Assembly: GCA_964626015.1 (NCBI GenBank) | Contig: CAZVCC010000008.1 | Span: 11,538 to 75,537 of the forward strand | Length of the DNA: 64,000 nucleotides | Direction: 5' to 3' | DNA from: CAIKZJ01 sp964626015 | GTDB lineage: Bacteria > Bacteroidota > Ignavibacteria > Tepidaquicellales > Tepidaquicellaceae | Shown: positions 33,479-43,665 of the stretch, in pieces | Position numbering within the stretch: the first letter of the stretch is position 1 | How the letters are laid out: every line of letters begins with the position of its first letter | Program-made: the position numbers and the translations under genes | Notes under the pieces: generated by a model | The model's input: only the letters and a program-made list of their open reading frames with translations | What the model was told of the DNA's origin: nothing | Databases searched by the model: none

Positions 33479-35901
33479 TATTTAAGATTACGTTTTTTAG
33501 ACAGATAGTTTGTAGCTACTACACAAAGTACAACAACTGAAATTGAACTTACAGGCATTAAGATTGCCGCAATAATAGGTTTCAAAAGTCCCTCTACGGC
33601 AAAGAAAAGAGCAACGATATTGTACAAGAACGAAAGTGCAAAGCTAACGATGATAACTTTAACGCTGTCTTTTGAGAAACGGAGCAAATCAGAAATTTTT
33701 GAAAACCCTGTAGAGTTCAAAATGCCATCGCAGGCGGGAGAGAAATTAGTGACATCTTCGGATATAGAAATGCCGACATTGCTTTGTTTAAGGGCGCCGG
33801 CATCATTCAGTCCATCGCCAATCATCAGTACTTCCTGCCCCTCATTCTGTAAAGCTTTAATGTATTTAAGTTTGTTTTCGGGCGACTGGTTAAAATGCAT
33901 TTGCAAAGGGTCTTTAAAGAAAGACTTCAAAAAACTTCTTTCGCTTTCGTTGTCGCCAGAAAGCAAATGAAGTTCATAATCTTTTTCAAGGTTATTAATT
34001 AATTCCGATAAACCCTGCCTGTAAGCATTACTGATGCTGAAATAACCGAGATAATTACTATCGATGCTTAAGAATACTTTAGAGGAGTTTGCTTCACCAG
34101 CCATTTGGTAACGAAGCTGAACATCGTTTATAAAACTTTCGGAACCGAGCTTAACAACATGATTACCGATTGTACCGACAATTCCAGCTCCTGTAAACTC
34201 TTTATATTCTTTAAGCTCAATGATGTCAACATCCGACAAGAGTTCAAAAATCTTACGGCTTAGCGGGTGGGTTGACTGAGCGGACAAAGATTTAACAAGA
34301 GTCAACTGCTTGTAATCAAGCTGGGTGCCGATAAAAACAATCTCTGATTTTGAGCTTTGGGTTAAAGTACCTGTCTTATCGAAAACAACGGATGTAATCT
34401 TAGAAAGTTTTTCTATTACATTTGTGTTTTTGATATAGAATTTATTACGACCAAAAATTCTCATAACATTTCCATAGGCAAACGGAATAGCAAGAGCAAG
34501 GGCGCACGGGCACGCAACGATGAGGATTGCGGTAAATACATTAACTGCCATATCAAGACTAACGGGCATCCAATAAGCAGCGGATGCAAATGCCAGAGTG
34601 AGAACGGCGAGAGTAAAATATTTACTTATAGTATTTGAAAAACTGACGAGTTTGCTATCTTTATCTTTTGTGAAAGCATCGCTATTCCACAGCTGAGTCA
34701 AGTAACTTTGAGATACCTCTTTCAAGACTTCGAGTTCAACTGCACTGCCAATTTGTCTGCCACCGGCATAAATAATTTCTCCAAGAACCTTTTGAACGGG
34801 ATGAGACTCACCAGTAACGAAGCTGTAATCAATATTCCCCTCTCCCCTGAACAGAATTGAGTCGGCAGGAATGACCTCGTTATTTCTAACATAAATTCTA
34901 TCCCCTACTTTAAGATTAGCGAGAGGAATAGTTTTGTGGTTTCCGGATTTAATAACAGTAACGGAAAGCGGAAAATAGGATTTGTAAGACCTTTCAAAAC
35001 TCATAGCATCATAAGTTTTGCTCTGGAATATTTTTCCTATAAGAAGAAAGAAAACAAGACCAGACATAGAATCCATGTACCCAGCGCCTGATTGAGTTAC
35101 TATTTCGAAAACACTTCTTATAAAAACAGTAAAAATACCGAGGAACAGGGGGAAATCTATATTAATAATTTTATTTTTCAGACCTTTATACGCCGACAAA
35201 TAATACTCCGAGCTTGAATAGAAGAAAACAGGCAAAGAAAGGAACAGATTTAAGTAACCGAATAATTTATGAAACTCCGGGTCGGTTAATTTTTCAAGCC
35301 CGAGATATTCCGGAAAACTAAGAAGCATGATATTTCCGAAACAAAACCCTGCAACACCGACTTTGTAGTAAAGGCTTTTTGTATGCTTTTGTTTTGATTT
35401 TCTTTCGGTGGCATCGAGGTTAATAAGCGGTTCATAGCCAAGGGAATCGAGAAGTTCAGCGATTTTTCTGATGGAGGTTTTTTCTTCGAGAAATTTGAAC
35501 ACGAGTTTCTTCTGAGGGAAATTTACCTGAGAATGAGTGACTCCGCTATCGAGTTTATAGAGATTTTCGAGCAGCCATATACACGAACTGCAGTGCATTT
35601 GAGGAATAAAGAATGTAGCAGTACTAATTTTACCGTCGCTGAAATCGAGCATTTGTTTCTTCGTAATTTCATCGTCAAGGTACTCATATTTTATATTACT
35701 TCTGACGGGAGGAGAGTTACCGGGTTGATTCTCCAAATCATAATACTTGCAAAGGTTGTTTTCCTGCAGTATCTCATACACAAGTTTACAGCTGCGGCAA
35801 CAGAATTTTTTATCGCCGATATTAATTGAATCGTCCTTACAGATATCACCACAATGGAAACAGAGAATTTCTTTTCCTGCATTTACAGAATCAGAGCTCA
35901 T
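33478..35901 (-). CDS. ccoI: Copper-transporting P1B-type ATPase of the CcoI/FixI type
   Basis: An 807-residue heavy-metal P-type ATPase. The N-terminus has a Cys-rich cluster CFHCG and CCRSC (about 14-38), then a heavy-metal-associated domain with MHCSSC (~101-106), as in CcoI/FixI. Eight membrane helices are expected; the ion-binding motif is CPC in VACPCALALAIP, the phosphorylated Asp is in DKTGTLTQ, and the hinge is MIGDGLNDAGAL. It supplies copper for cbb3 oxidase assembly. Neighbours are ccoS (overlap) and a hybrid kinase 14 nt upstream. Confidence 0.95.
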   Translation of the reverse strand: MSSDSVNAGKEILCFHCGDICKDDSINIGDKKFCCRSCKLVYEILQENNLCKYYDLENQPGNSPPVRSNIKYEYLDDEITKKQMLDFSDGKISTATFFIPQMHCSSCIWLLENLYKLDSGVTHSQVNFPQKKLVFKFLEEKTSIRKIAELLDSLGYEPLINLDATERKSKQKHTKSLYYKVGVAGFCFGNIMLLSFPEYLGLEKLTDPEFHKLFGYLNLFLSLPVFFYSSSEYYLSAYKGLKNKIINIDFPLFLGIFTVFIRSVFEIVTQSGAGYMDSMSGLVFFLLIGKIFQSKTYDAMSFERSYKSYFPLSVTVIKSGNHKTIPLANLKVGDRIYVRNNEVIPADSILFRGEGNIDYSFVTGESHPVQKVLGEIIYAGGRQIGSAVELEVLKEVSQSYLTQLWNSDAFTKDKDSKLVSFSNTISKYFTLAVLTLAFASAAYWMPVSLDMAVNVFTAILIVACPCALALAIPFAYGNVMRIFGRNKFYIKNTNVIEKLSKITSVVFDKTGTLTQSSKSEIVFIGTQLDYKQLTLVKSLSAQSTHPLSRKIFELLSDVDIIELKEYKEFTGAGIVGTIGNHVVKLGSESFINDVQLRYQMAGEANSSKVFLSIDSNYLGYFSISNAYRQGLSELINNLEKDYELHLLSGDNESERSFLKSFFKDPLQMHFNQSPENKLKYIKALQNEGQEVLMIGDGLNDAGALKQSNVGISISEDVTNFSPACDGILNSTGFSKISDLLRFSKDSVKVIIVSFALSFLYNIVALFFAVEGLLKPIIAAILMPVSSISVVVLCVVATNYLSKKRNLK

Positions 35902-35915
35902 AGAATCAGAAATGT

Positions 35916-37373
35916 TTAATTATCGGACACATAGGAATCAATCATTTTGTAAAATTCCTCTTTTACGAAAGGTTTTGACATATAGTTATCCATACCAGCG
36001 GACAAACATTTTTCTTTATCAGCTTTAACGGCATAGGCGGTAATTCCGATTATAGGAATGTGTTTACCCGTACCCTTTTCAATTTCTCTGATGATAGAAG
36101 TAGCTTCTAAGCCGTCCATAATAGGCATTTGAATATCCATTAATATTAAATCAAACCTTGATTTTTCGAGTACATCAAAAATCTTAAGACCGTTTTCAAC
36201 GATAGTAACGTCATAATTTTTCCGAGAAAGAAGTTCTTTTACCAACCGCTGGTTGACGATATTATCCTCGGCTACGAGAATGCTGACCTTTTCTTTTACT
36301 TTAGGTTCTTCTGCTTCTTGTTCTTCGGAAATTTCTTTCGGGGGTGCTGATTCCTGATAATCAACAACTTCTTTTGCGGATATTTCAAACGGAAGATTAA
36401 CAGTTATTTCAGAGCCCTCATTTAAAGATGTTTTAACGGACATTTCACCATCCATTAAAGCAATGAGATGTTTAATTATCGGGACGCCAAATCCGTAACC
36501 CGAATAACGGAAATTTTTATCGAGAATAGTTTTACCTGATTCGTCAAGAGAGCCGAATAAGTTTTTCACGGTATCTGCATCAAAACCACTTCCTGTATCT
36601 TTAACGGTCATGCATAAAGAGGCTTTGTTGTTTGTACGTTTAACCTCATTTAAGGAAAGAGCAACGGTACCTTTATCTGTGTATTTTATAGCATTCTTGG
36701 CAAGATTAATAAGAATCTGATTTATACGAAGCGGGTCGCCGTGAATATTATAATTAATTTTAGGGTCGATGTTAACGGTTAATGCAACATTTTTTCTTTT
36801 CGCTTCAAATTCCAGAATCTGGGAAGTTTTCTGCATAAGTTCATTTATAGAGAACTCAATTGATTCAAGTTTCAACTGCCCGCTTTCGATTCTTGAAAAA
36901 TCGAGTATGTCGTTAATAATAGCAAGCAGAGTGCTGGAAGAATAATTAATAATATCGAGATATTCTTTTTGTTCTTTAGTAAGGTTTGAAAGCATCATCA
37001 GCTCTGTCATACCGATAATTCCGCTCATTGGAATACGAATTTCCTGGCTCATATTTGAGAGGAACTGGGATTTAGCATTATTCATTAATTCTGAATAAGC
37101 CTGAGCTTTTTTGGCTTCCTCGTACTTTTCTTTATAATTAATTTCACTTACCGGTTTTTCAACCGGCGGGGGTATTTCTTTCTTTAAAAACTGACTTATA
37201 AGGAAATAGAATACCACGGAAGTAATGACTGCAAAGGAAATCCCGAGTATGATATTGCTAAATGTATCTTTATAAGAGTTAATCATAAAAACCACAAAGA
37301 GCAAACCCAGTAAAAGATAAATAAACGTGATTTTAAGAGCAGCAGCAGAATAGTTGTTTTTCTCTTTAGTCAT
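35916..37373 (-). CDS. Hybrid sensor kinase with degenerate H-box (His to Gln) and intact receiver
   Basis: A 485-residue inner-membrane protein with two membrane helices (about 12-32 and 39-62), a HisKA-like dimerisation region, a HATPase domain and a C-terminal receiver. The H-box reads NMSQEIRIPMSGIIG, so the phospho-accepting His of the usual SHEIRTP is Gln110 (codon CAG). The N-box (NLAKNAIKYT) and G1 (DTGSGFD) look intact; the G2 box is GYGFGVPI. The receiver has Asp413 in LMDIQMP, a Thr in GITA and Lys467 in SKPF. It cannot autophosphorylate at the usual site. It lies 14 nt upstream of ccoI. Confidence 0.9.
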   Translation of the reverse strand: MTKEKNNYSAAALKITFIYLLLGLLFVVFMINSYKDTFSNIILGISFAVITSVVFYFLISQFLKKEIPPPVEKPVSEINYKEKYEEAKKAQAYSELMNNAKSQFLSNMSQEIRIPMSGIIGMTELMMLSNLTKEQKEYLDIINYSSSTLLAIINDILDFSRIESGQLKLESIEFSINELMQKTSQILEFEAKRKNVALTVNIDPKINYNIHGDPLRINQILINLAKNAIKYTDKGTVALSLNEVKRTNNKASLCMTVKDTGSGFDADTVKNLFGSLDESGKTILDKNFRYSGYGFGVPIIKHLIALMDGEMSVKTSLNEGSEITVNLPFEISAKEVVDYQESAPPKEISEEQEAEEPKVKEKVSILVAEDNIVNQRLVKELLSRKNYDVTIVENGLKIFDVLEKSRFDLILMDIQMPIMDGLEATSIIREIEKGTGKHIPIIGITAYAVKADKEKCLSAGMDNYMSKPFVKEEFYKMIDSYVSDN

Positions 37374-37471
37374 TTTACGGAATATTAGTTAACGTAAATT
37401 TATACAAAATGAATACTTTATGCAATTATAAAGAAATAGAATCTATTCAAATATTTAAGAGTCTTTCATGT

Positions 37472-38530
37472 TTATTTAATTTTATCGAGTTCCTTTTTAA
37501 GATAAGAAATAGCATTAACAGGTGTTGGGTTAACTCCGTTAAGAATAGCGAGATAATAACTAACCCAATCACCAAGGAAAATCAGGTCGAAAATACGAGC
37601 AAGTTTTGATTTACAATCGCTGCTTAGGTGTAGAATGTTAGCCGCGTGTTTTTTAAATACCTTTTCGGTAATTTTCATTCTCATTTTAATGCGGGGGTTG
37701 TCGGAAATATCCTCAAGGAAAATAACGTTAATTTTCTTAAGTATATCTTCGTTCAAATCCCATCCAACAAGTTCGTTGTGATTCATTTCTGGATAGAGAT
37801 TTCCATAAGCGAGTATTTTTGCATTCTCAGAAATCTGACCGCGCCAGCGCAAGTTTACCACATCGAGTACATCTACGGAAGAATAAACAACGGGAAGTTT
37901 ATCTTTAAGCAATGCAGCAATCTGAAGAGCCGGGTTAGAATCGAACGTAAGGTTTGATAGTTCATCGAGGGACTGTTCGAGTACAAGCAGGGTCTCGTTT
38001 ATATCGGCAGACTTATCACTAATAAACTTCAGTTTTGCAAACAGCACAAGGAGAGTGAAAAAAGAATATCCGAGTGCGCATCTAGGCTGCAGACCGCCGG
38101 GAATTTTCACAAGAAGTTTCTTGTGCTTTTTAGCGAGCTTCTCAACCATGCCGCCGCTTGAAATGCAAATAATTCTGCATTTTCTTTTTAGTGCATCATT
38201 AAAGGCGGAAATAGTTTCTTCTGTATTGCCCGAATAAGAAGATATAATTGCGAGAGTATCTTTCCCTGCAAATTCGGGAAGGGTATAGTTTCTATTCACA
38301 AAAACGGGGACGCTGATTTCATTCGCAACATAACTGCGCAGCAAATCGCCTCCTATAGCAGAGCCGCCGAGGCCATTAACAATAATATTTTTTAAATTTC
38401 TAACATTGACCTTGTTGGTTATTACTTTAGCGGCTATATCCACCGCATTGCAAACCTGAACGGGGAAATCGTAAAGTACTTTAAACATATTTTGCTTATC
38501 AATACGGGAAATAATCTTTTTATTAATCAT
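37472..38530 (-). CDS. Bifunctional phosphoglucose/phosphomannose isomerase
   Basis: A 352-residue SIS-domain isomerase. The first SIS domain has NGLGGSAIGGDLLRSY and ISSYSGNTEET, the sugar-phosphate-binding Ser/Thr loops. NLYPEMNHNELVGW carries the Glu/His pair typical of the archaeal-type bifunctional PGI/PMI enzymes. It interconverts glucose-6-P or mannose-6-P with fructose-6-P in the cytoplasm. Its start overlaps the end of ptsI by 4 nt (ATGA), so the two are translationally coupled, placing sugar-phosphate isomerisation next to a PEP-dependent phosphotransferase. Confidence 0.93.
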   Translation of the reverse strand: MINKKIISRIDKQNMFKVLYDFPVQVCNAVDIAAKVITNKVNVRNLKNIIVNGLGGSAIGGDLLRSYVANEISVPVFVNRNYTLPEFAGKDTLAIISSYSGNTEETISAFNDALKRKCRIICISSGGMVEKLAKKHKKLLVKIPGGLQPRCALGYSFFTLLVLFAKLKFISDKSADINETLLVLEQSLDELSNLTFDSNPALQIAALLKDKLPVVYSSVDVLDVVNLRWRGQISENAKILAYGNLYPEMNHNELVGWDLNEDILKKINVIFLEDISDNPRIKMRMKITEKVFKKHAANILHLSSDCKSKLARIFDLIFLGDWVSYYLAILNGVNPTPVNAISYLKKELDKIK

Positions 38531-40266
38531 AATATTTGGGGTTTGATTTTTCTGTCAAAAAAATTATTTATAATCTTAGTTACCTCGTCTTCTGTGGATA
38601 GTTTCAGCAATTTATCCACCAATTCTTTTGATTCGGCAGAGCTGATTAGCCTAACAACCTGTTTAATTTCGTTGAACATTGACGGCAGCACGCTAAGCTC
38701 ATCGATTCCGAGTCCGACAAGAACGGGGACGGCAAGAGGAACCGAGGCAAGCTCTCCGCATATACTAACTTTAAGGTTGTGCTTCCGTGCTCCTTTGACG
38801 ATTTTATCTAGTGCACGTATAACTGCCGGATGGAATTGCTGGTAAAGATGCGAAATATATTCGTTTCCTCTGTCGACTGCGAGAATGTACTGGATAAGGT
38901 CGTTCGTTCCGATGCTGAAGAAATCTGCTTCAGCAGCAAGTTCCTCTGCGAGAATGAAGGCAGAAGGAACTTCGAGCATTATTCCAAGAGGAATATTTTT
39001 ATCATAATAGACACCTTTTTTATCGAGAGACTTTTTAACTTCTTTAAGCAATTCTTTTGTTTTTCTTACTTCCTCCAAAGATGCAATCATAGGAAGCATT
39101 ATCTTTATATTTTTCTTTGATGATGAAATCAGAATAGCTTCAAGCTGCGATTTAAAAATATCCGGGCGATCGAGACACATTCTAATACCCCTCCAGCCGA
39201 GATAAGGATTTAGTTCCTTATGGTTTTCCGTAAAGACTTTATCGCCTCCAAGGTCATAAGTGCGTATAGTGACTTTCTTTGGGAAAGTAATGTTTGAGAT
39301 GTGGGTATAATCTTCAATCTGTTCTGCAACAGAAGGGAAATCGCCTTTTTCCATGAACAAGTGTTCGGTACGATAGAGACCAATACCACAATTGCCGCAA
39401 TTCCGCAGGAACTCTGTTTCTTCAAGGAATTCAATGTTTGCAGTAATCTCTATACGTTTTTTATCTGTTGTTTCACAAGGTTTAATGGTCAGTTCGCCGA
39501 GTAACTGAGTATGATATTTAAATTCTTTTTGTTTTTGCGAATACAACTCTATTGTTTTTTCGGACGGGTTAACAATAACCGAGCCTTCAAAACCGTCAAC
39601 GATAACATTGTCACCAGAGTTTATGTGTTTAGAAATAACTTTCAAGCCAACTACAGAGGGGACACGCAATGCACGTGAGATAATTGCCGCATGAGAAGTG
39701 ACACCGCCTGTATCGGTAGCATACCCCATAACTTTTCTTCTGCTAAAGAGAATTGTATCGGCAGGAGAAAGTTCGTGAGCGAAAATAATAGAATTTTCTT
39801 CAACTTTAGAAACAAGCTTATCGCGTTTCATATTACGGATAACGCGGTTTTTTACGTCTATCATATCAGCATAGCGTTCGTGCATATATTGATTTTCAGA
39901 CTTGAGGAAAAGGGCAACGAGTTTTTCAATTTCATCGTTGAAGACAAAACCTGCGGAATGGAGTTCCTTTCTAACCCTTTTTATAACGCTTTCCAAGAAA
40001 ATATTGTCTTTTAAGATTTCAAGCTGAGCTTCGAATATTTTCGAATTCTTCTCGCCGATTCTTTCGACTGAAATTGCATAGATTTTGTTGAGCTCTTTCA
40101 GTGATACTTCCACAGCGTTCCTGAGCATATTAACTTCGCTTTCAACTTCCGACGGATTAATAACGGCAGTATTAATATTAACCTGTTGGCGTTTGTACAA
40201 ATATGCTTTACCAATTGATATACCCTGTGAAGCGGGTATTCCCCTATATATTTTTTCTCTGTGCAA
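38527..40266 (-). CDS. ptsI: PEP-protein phosphotransferase, PTS enzyme I
   Basis: A 579-residue cytoplasmic enzyme transferring phosphate from PEP to HPr. The N-terminal HPr-binding domain is followed by the phospho-His at residue 192 in GGVTSHAAIIS; the PEP-binding barrel shows LYRTEHLFM, GTNDLIQY and the catalytic Cys in SICGELASVP. Full length for EI, without a GAF (PtsP-type) extension. The start is TTG at 40266. No HPr or EII gene is visible in the window. It is the first gene of a run leading through PGI/PMI, the hybrid kinase, ccoIS and the lyase. Confidence 0.96.
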   Translation of the reverse strand: MHREKIYRGIPASQGISIGKAYLYKRQQVNINTAVINPSEVESEVNMLRNAVEVSLKELNKIYAISVERIGEKNSKIFEAQLEILKDNIFLESVIKRVRKELHSAGFVFNDEIEKLVALFLKSENQYMHERYADMIDVKNRVIRNMKRDKLVSKVEENSIIFAHELSPADTILFSRRKVMGYATDTGGVTSHAAIISRALRVPSVVGLKVISKHINSGDNVIVDGFEGSVIVNPSEKTIELYSQKQKEFKYHTQLLGELTIKPCETTDKKRIEITANIEFLEETEFLRNCGNCGIGLYRTEHLFMEKGDFPSVAEQIEDYTHISNITFPKKVTIRTYDLGGDKVFTENHKELNPYLGWRGIRMCLDRPDIFKSQLEAILISSSKKNIKIMLPMIASLEEVRKTKELLKEVKKSLDKKGVYYDKNIPLGIMLEVPSAFILAEELAAEADFFSIGTNDLIQYILAVDRGNEYISHLYQQFHPAVIRALDKIVKGARKHNLKVSICGELASVPLAVPVLVGLGIDELSVLPSMFNEIKQVVRLISSAESKELVDKLLKLSTEDEVTKIINNFFDRKIKPQIL

Positions 40267-40418
40267 TTATTTATGTAGTAGTAAGAAAATCAAGAATATT
40301 GAACAAAAAATCAAAGTATAAATAAATACATCATATTTTTATTAAATATATTTATGTTTTAGAAAACAAGTATTATTTTAATGAAACATTATGAGTTTAT
40401 TAAGCGTTTAAATTTTAT

Positions 40419-43400
40419 ATGAATAACACAGCAAGACTAAAGCCGAAACTAACTTATTTGGAGAATCTGCTATTTTCAGTATTCAGGAAAGAGCGGGTTC
40501 ACAGAGCTTCTATAAACATTACATTGGGCTTATCCATATATACATTGTTTGTGCTGCTGTTATCGGGGGCGGAAGCCGCATTTCAGTTTTCTGCGGCGGC
40601 AAGAAAAGTGGTTTTCTTTTTATACACAATAACACTTCTCACAACCATCACATATATAATACTCTCTTACATAATCAGCGTTAACAAGAACAGGTTTGAC
40701 TCCGTTAAATATTCGCTGCAAATCGGAAGGTTTTTTCCGGGTATAAAAGATAAACTTGGAAATGCGATATCAATATGCAAGAATACCAGTATTGGAGTAT
40801 ACTCATCAGAGAATCTTGCAGAGGCTAATCTTGAAAAAGTATATAAGGAATCAAAAGCGGTTGATTTTAATGCTTTTATCGATTTCCAGAAACTGAGAAA
40901 ATATATAACGGTATTTTTTGCGATGCTGCTTACTACTATTCTGCTGATTGTGTTTGTACCGGCATTATCAAAAGCATTTAACAGACTTATTAATTATAAT
41001 ACAGAATTTAAGAATACTATTTTAAACAGCCCGACTGAAGAAGAAGATGGATTTATCAAAAAGTTTTATTTATCGATAAAATATCCTGAATACACAAAGC
41101 TTCCCGAAAAAGCGCTGGAAGAAAACAAAGGAGACGTTGTCTGTTTAGAGGGGAGTACAGTAAATATAACAGTTGAGAGCGTAGAAAATCTAAGTCATGC
41201 GGCAATTTTGTACAACGGAACGGAGACCCCGTTGAACATTTCAGGTATGACGGCTGCGGGAGAATTCAGAACAGACAAAGATGGTGAATATTATATTATA
41301 TTAAAAAATACAGATGGAAAAGAAAACCTCAGGAGGAAAAAGTATTCAATAAGAGTGCTGCCCGATGAACCTCCGAGAATAAACATAGTACAACCGAGAG
41401 ATGTCAATTACACTCTTTATAACGAGAAGGAACTTGAACTTAAGTCTATAATAAGCGATGATTACGGATTCTCGAAGCTTGTTTTATGGTACAGAAGCGG
41501 TAATAATGTATCTGCGGCTGGAGGAAATTTCAACCAGATAGAAATACCTATCGAGAATAAAGATGCAACATCGCTGGAAGTATATTATTTATGGGCTCTT
41601 AATTTCCGTGCTAAGGGTTTGCAAACAGATTATTACCTGGAGGTAACGGATAATTCCGGCAAGTCAGCAAAATCTGATTTAAGAAAACTCATGTTTGCAA
41701 AAAGTACGGAAGTGCTAAAGAGAACCGAGAGTTCCACGAGAGAAATAAAATCTGATTTACAAGCAGTACTTGAAGAGATGAAAGATTTACAGAAAAACAT
41801 AAACGATATTAAGAAGACTCAGGAAGAAAATGCAATAAACGAGCAGAGGAAGAAGGACCTTCAGAACAAAGTGGAGAATCTGCAAAAGAATCTCGAAAAC
41901 GCTCAGAACAAGATTGACCAGACAATAAACGACCTGAAGCAAAACCCAAATTTAAGCGAGAAGACGCTTGAACAATTTATGAAACTGCAGGAACTGTTTC
42001 AGAGGATTAATACGCCTGAATTCAGGAATATGCTAAAGAAGCTTCAGGAAGCAATGAAAAAGAACAACGAAGAGATGAAACGTGACTTAGACAATCTTAA
42101 ATTTGACGAGGAAGCTTTTAAGAAACAACTTGAACAGGTTATGGAACTTATGAAACAGATAGAGAACCTGCAGAAGATGGGAGAACTTACGCAGAAACTC
42201 GATGAAATGACAAAAGCACAGGAAGAGCTTAGGAAAGAAACGGAGAACACCGAAAAGAATAACGAGGGAAAGATGAACACGCTGGGTGATAAGCAGAAGC
42301 AGATACAGGAAAATTTTAATAAGCTGAAAGAAGACATGAAAAAGCTCACAGATAACATGAAGAACACCAAAGGCGACATGAATCCAAAAGATCTGGAAGA
42401 CCTGCTTAAAAAGATGAATGAAAGAAAGACAGAGGATAAGATGAATCAATCCTCTAAAGAACTTTTCAAACAACAAAAAGAACAATCCGAGCAGACGCAA
42501 AAAGAAATATCAGAAGACCTGGAAGAATTTAACGAGCAGATGCAAAGTTCGCTGGAAAGCGCTATGAGCAACATGGACACGCAGAATAAGATGATGGACA
42601 AACTGAAACAAATCAAGAAAAACCTTGAAGAACTGAGCGAAAAAGAACAGGATTTAAAAGACGAAACGAATAAATTAGACAAAAGCGACAAGGACGATTT
42701 TAACGACCTCGCAAAAGATCAGGGGGAGATACAGCAGGAGCTGTCGAAAAACATCAATGACCTTATGAATGCAACAAAGGACGGTATGCAGATTTCTCCG
42801 GAGCTTGGGAAGGAGCTGGGAAATTCATACAATAAAATGGATAAGTCAGGAAACGATTTGAAACAGGGTGACAAAAACAGTGCTATGAACAATCAGGGTA
42901 AAGCAAAAGAATCACTTGATAATGCTGCAAAGATGCTCGGTGACATGATTGATAAGATGGGCAAGCAACAGGGAAAAGGCAACAAAGGCGACGGCAAGAT
43001 GGGACAGCTAATGCAAAAGCTTGCAGAGATAATCGGACAGCAGCAAGGTGTAAACGGCAAAATGAACAAGATGGGACAGGACGGACAGGTTGGAAGAGAC
43101 GGAAAGGGCGGCAAAGAAGAGCTGTCACAGATGCAGAAGGAACAACTCGACAGGCTCCGAATTGAACAGATGGAAGCACAAAAATCACTTGAGCAGCTGA
43201 ACGAAGAGTTTGAAAGAGAGCAGCAAAAGACAGGTGAAAAACTACTCGGCGACCTGAAAGAGGTTGAGAAAGAAATGCAGGAAACAGTAAGGCAATTAAG
43301 CGAATATGAAATAGATGAGAAACTCTTTGAAAGACAAAACAGGATACTTTCAAGAATGCTTGACGCAAGACTTTCACAAAGAGAAAAGGACTTCGAGCAG

Positions 43401-43580
43401 AAAAGAGAATCAAAACCGGGCGACAATTTTAACAGACAGTCCCCGAGGGAAGTTGTCATAAGCGGACCGAGAACGGAGAACTCGCTAAAAGAGGAGCTTT
43501 TAAGACTTGAGAAAGAGCGTTTCTATGAAGATTATGAAAAATTAATAATGGAATACAACAAGCTGATTAAAAACAGGTAG
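40419..43580 (+). CDS. Giant DUF4175-family membrane protein with long coiled-coil
   Basis: A 1053-residue protein. Two N-terminal membrane helices (about 33-52 and 62-88) and a third (~162-184) anchor it. The region ~200-425 looks beta-rich and extracytoplasmic (LPDEPPRINIVQPRDVNYTL). From ~430 to the end runs an extremely charged, Gln/Lys/Glu/Met-rich coiled coil containing a Gly/Lys-rich stretch (~845-910). This architecture matches DUF4175 proteins of Bacteroidetes/Chlorobi. Function unknown; a periplasm-spanning or envelope-structural role is possible. Single gene with its own intergenic regions. Confidence 0.82.
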   Translation: MNNTARLKPKLTYLENLLFSVFRKERVHRASINITLGLSIYTLFVLLLSGAEAAFQFSAAARKVVFFLYTITLLTTITYIILSYIISVNKNRFDSVKYSLQIGRFFPGIKDKLGNAISICKNTSIGVYSSENLAEANLEKVYKESKAVDFNAFIDFQKLRKYITVFFAMLLTTILLIVFVPALSKAFNRLINYNTEFKNTILNSPTEEEDGFIKKFYLSIKYPEYTKLPEKALEENKGDVVCLEGSTVNITVESVENLSHAAILYNGTETPLNISGMTAAGEFRTDKDGEYYIILKNTDGKENLRRKKYSIRVLPDEPPRINIVQPRDVNYTLYNEKELELKSIISDDYGFSKLVLWYRSGNNVSAAGGNFNQIEIPIENKDATSLEVYYLWALNFRAKGLQTDYYLEVTDNSGKSAKSDLRKLMFAKSTEVLKRTESSTREIKSDLQAVLEEMKDLQKNINDIKKTQEENAINEQRKKDLQNKVENLQKNLENAQNKIDQTINDLKQNPNLSEKTLEQFMKLQELFQRINTPEFRNMLKKLQEAMKKNNEEMKRDLDNLKFDEEAFKKQLEQVMELMKQIENLQKMGELTQKLDEMTKAQEELRKETENTEKNNEGKMNTLGDKQKQIQENFNKLKEDMKKLTDNMKNTKGDMNPKDLEDLLKKMNERKTEDKMNQSSKELFKQQKEQSEQTQKEISEDLEEFNEQMQSSLESAMSNMDTQNKMMDKLKQIKKNLEELSEKEQDLKDETNKLDKSDKDDFNDLAKDQGEIQQELSKNINDLMNATKDGMQISPELGKELGNSYNKMDKSGNDLKQGDKNSAMNNQGKAKESLDNAAKMLGDMIDKMGKQQGKGNKGDGKMGQLMQKLAEIIGQQQGVNGKMNKMGQDGQVGRDGKGGKEELSQMQKEQLDRLRIEQMEAQKSLEQLNEEFEREQQKTGEKLLGDLKEVEKEMQETVRQLSEYEIDEKLFERQNRILSRMLDARLSQREKDFEQKRESKPGDNFNRQSPREVVISGPRTENSLKEELLRLEKERFYEDYEKLIMEYNKLIKNR

Positions 43581-43665
43581 CCCGATTTCATACCGCAGGA
43601 AATTGGATAAATCCAGCCGCTCAAAAACGTGAATATATTTTGCATTGTTTCAATTATGATTTATG

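Noticed and set aside
42795..42825. gagcttgggaaggagctggg inside the DUF4175 gene as a copy of the 32 kb hairpin repeat
   Set aside because: Only one arm matches and it is in frame as coding sequence; most likely coincidence.
42883..43459. Long antisense open frames opposite the DUF4175 coiled coil
   Set aside because: They result from the biased Lys/Glu/Gln codon content of the real gene; the translations are low-complexity Ser/Cys/Phe-rich.
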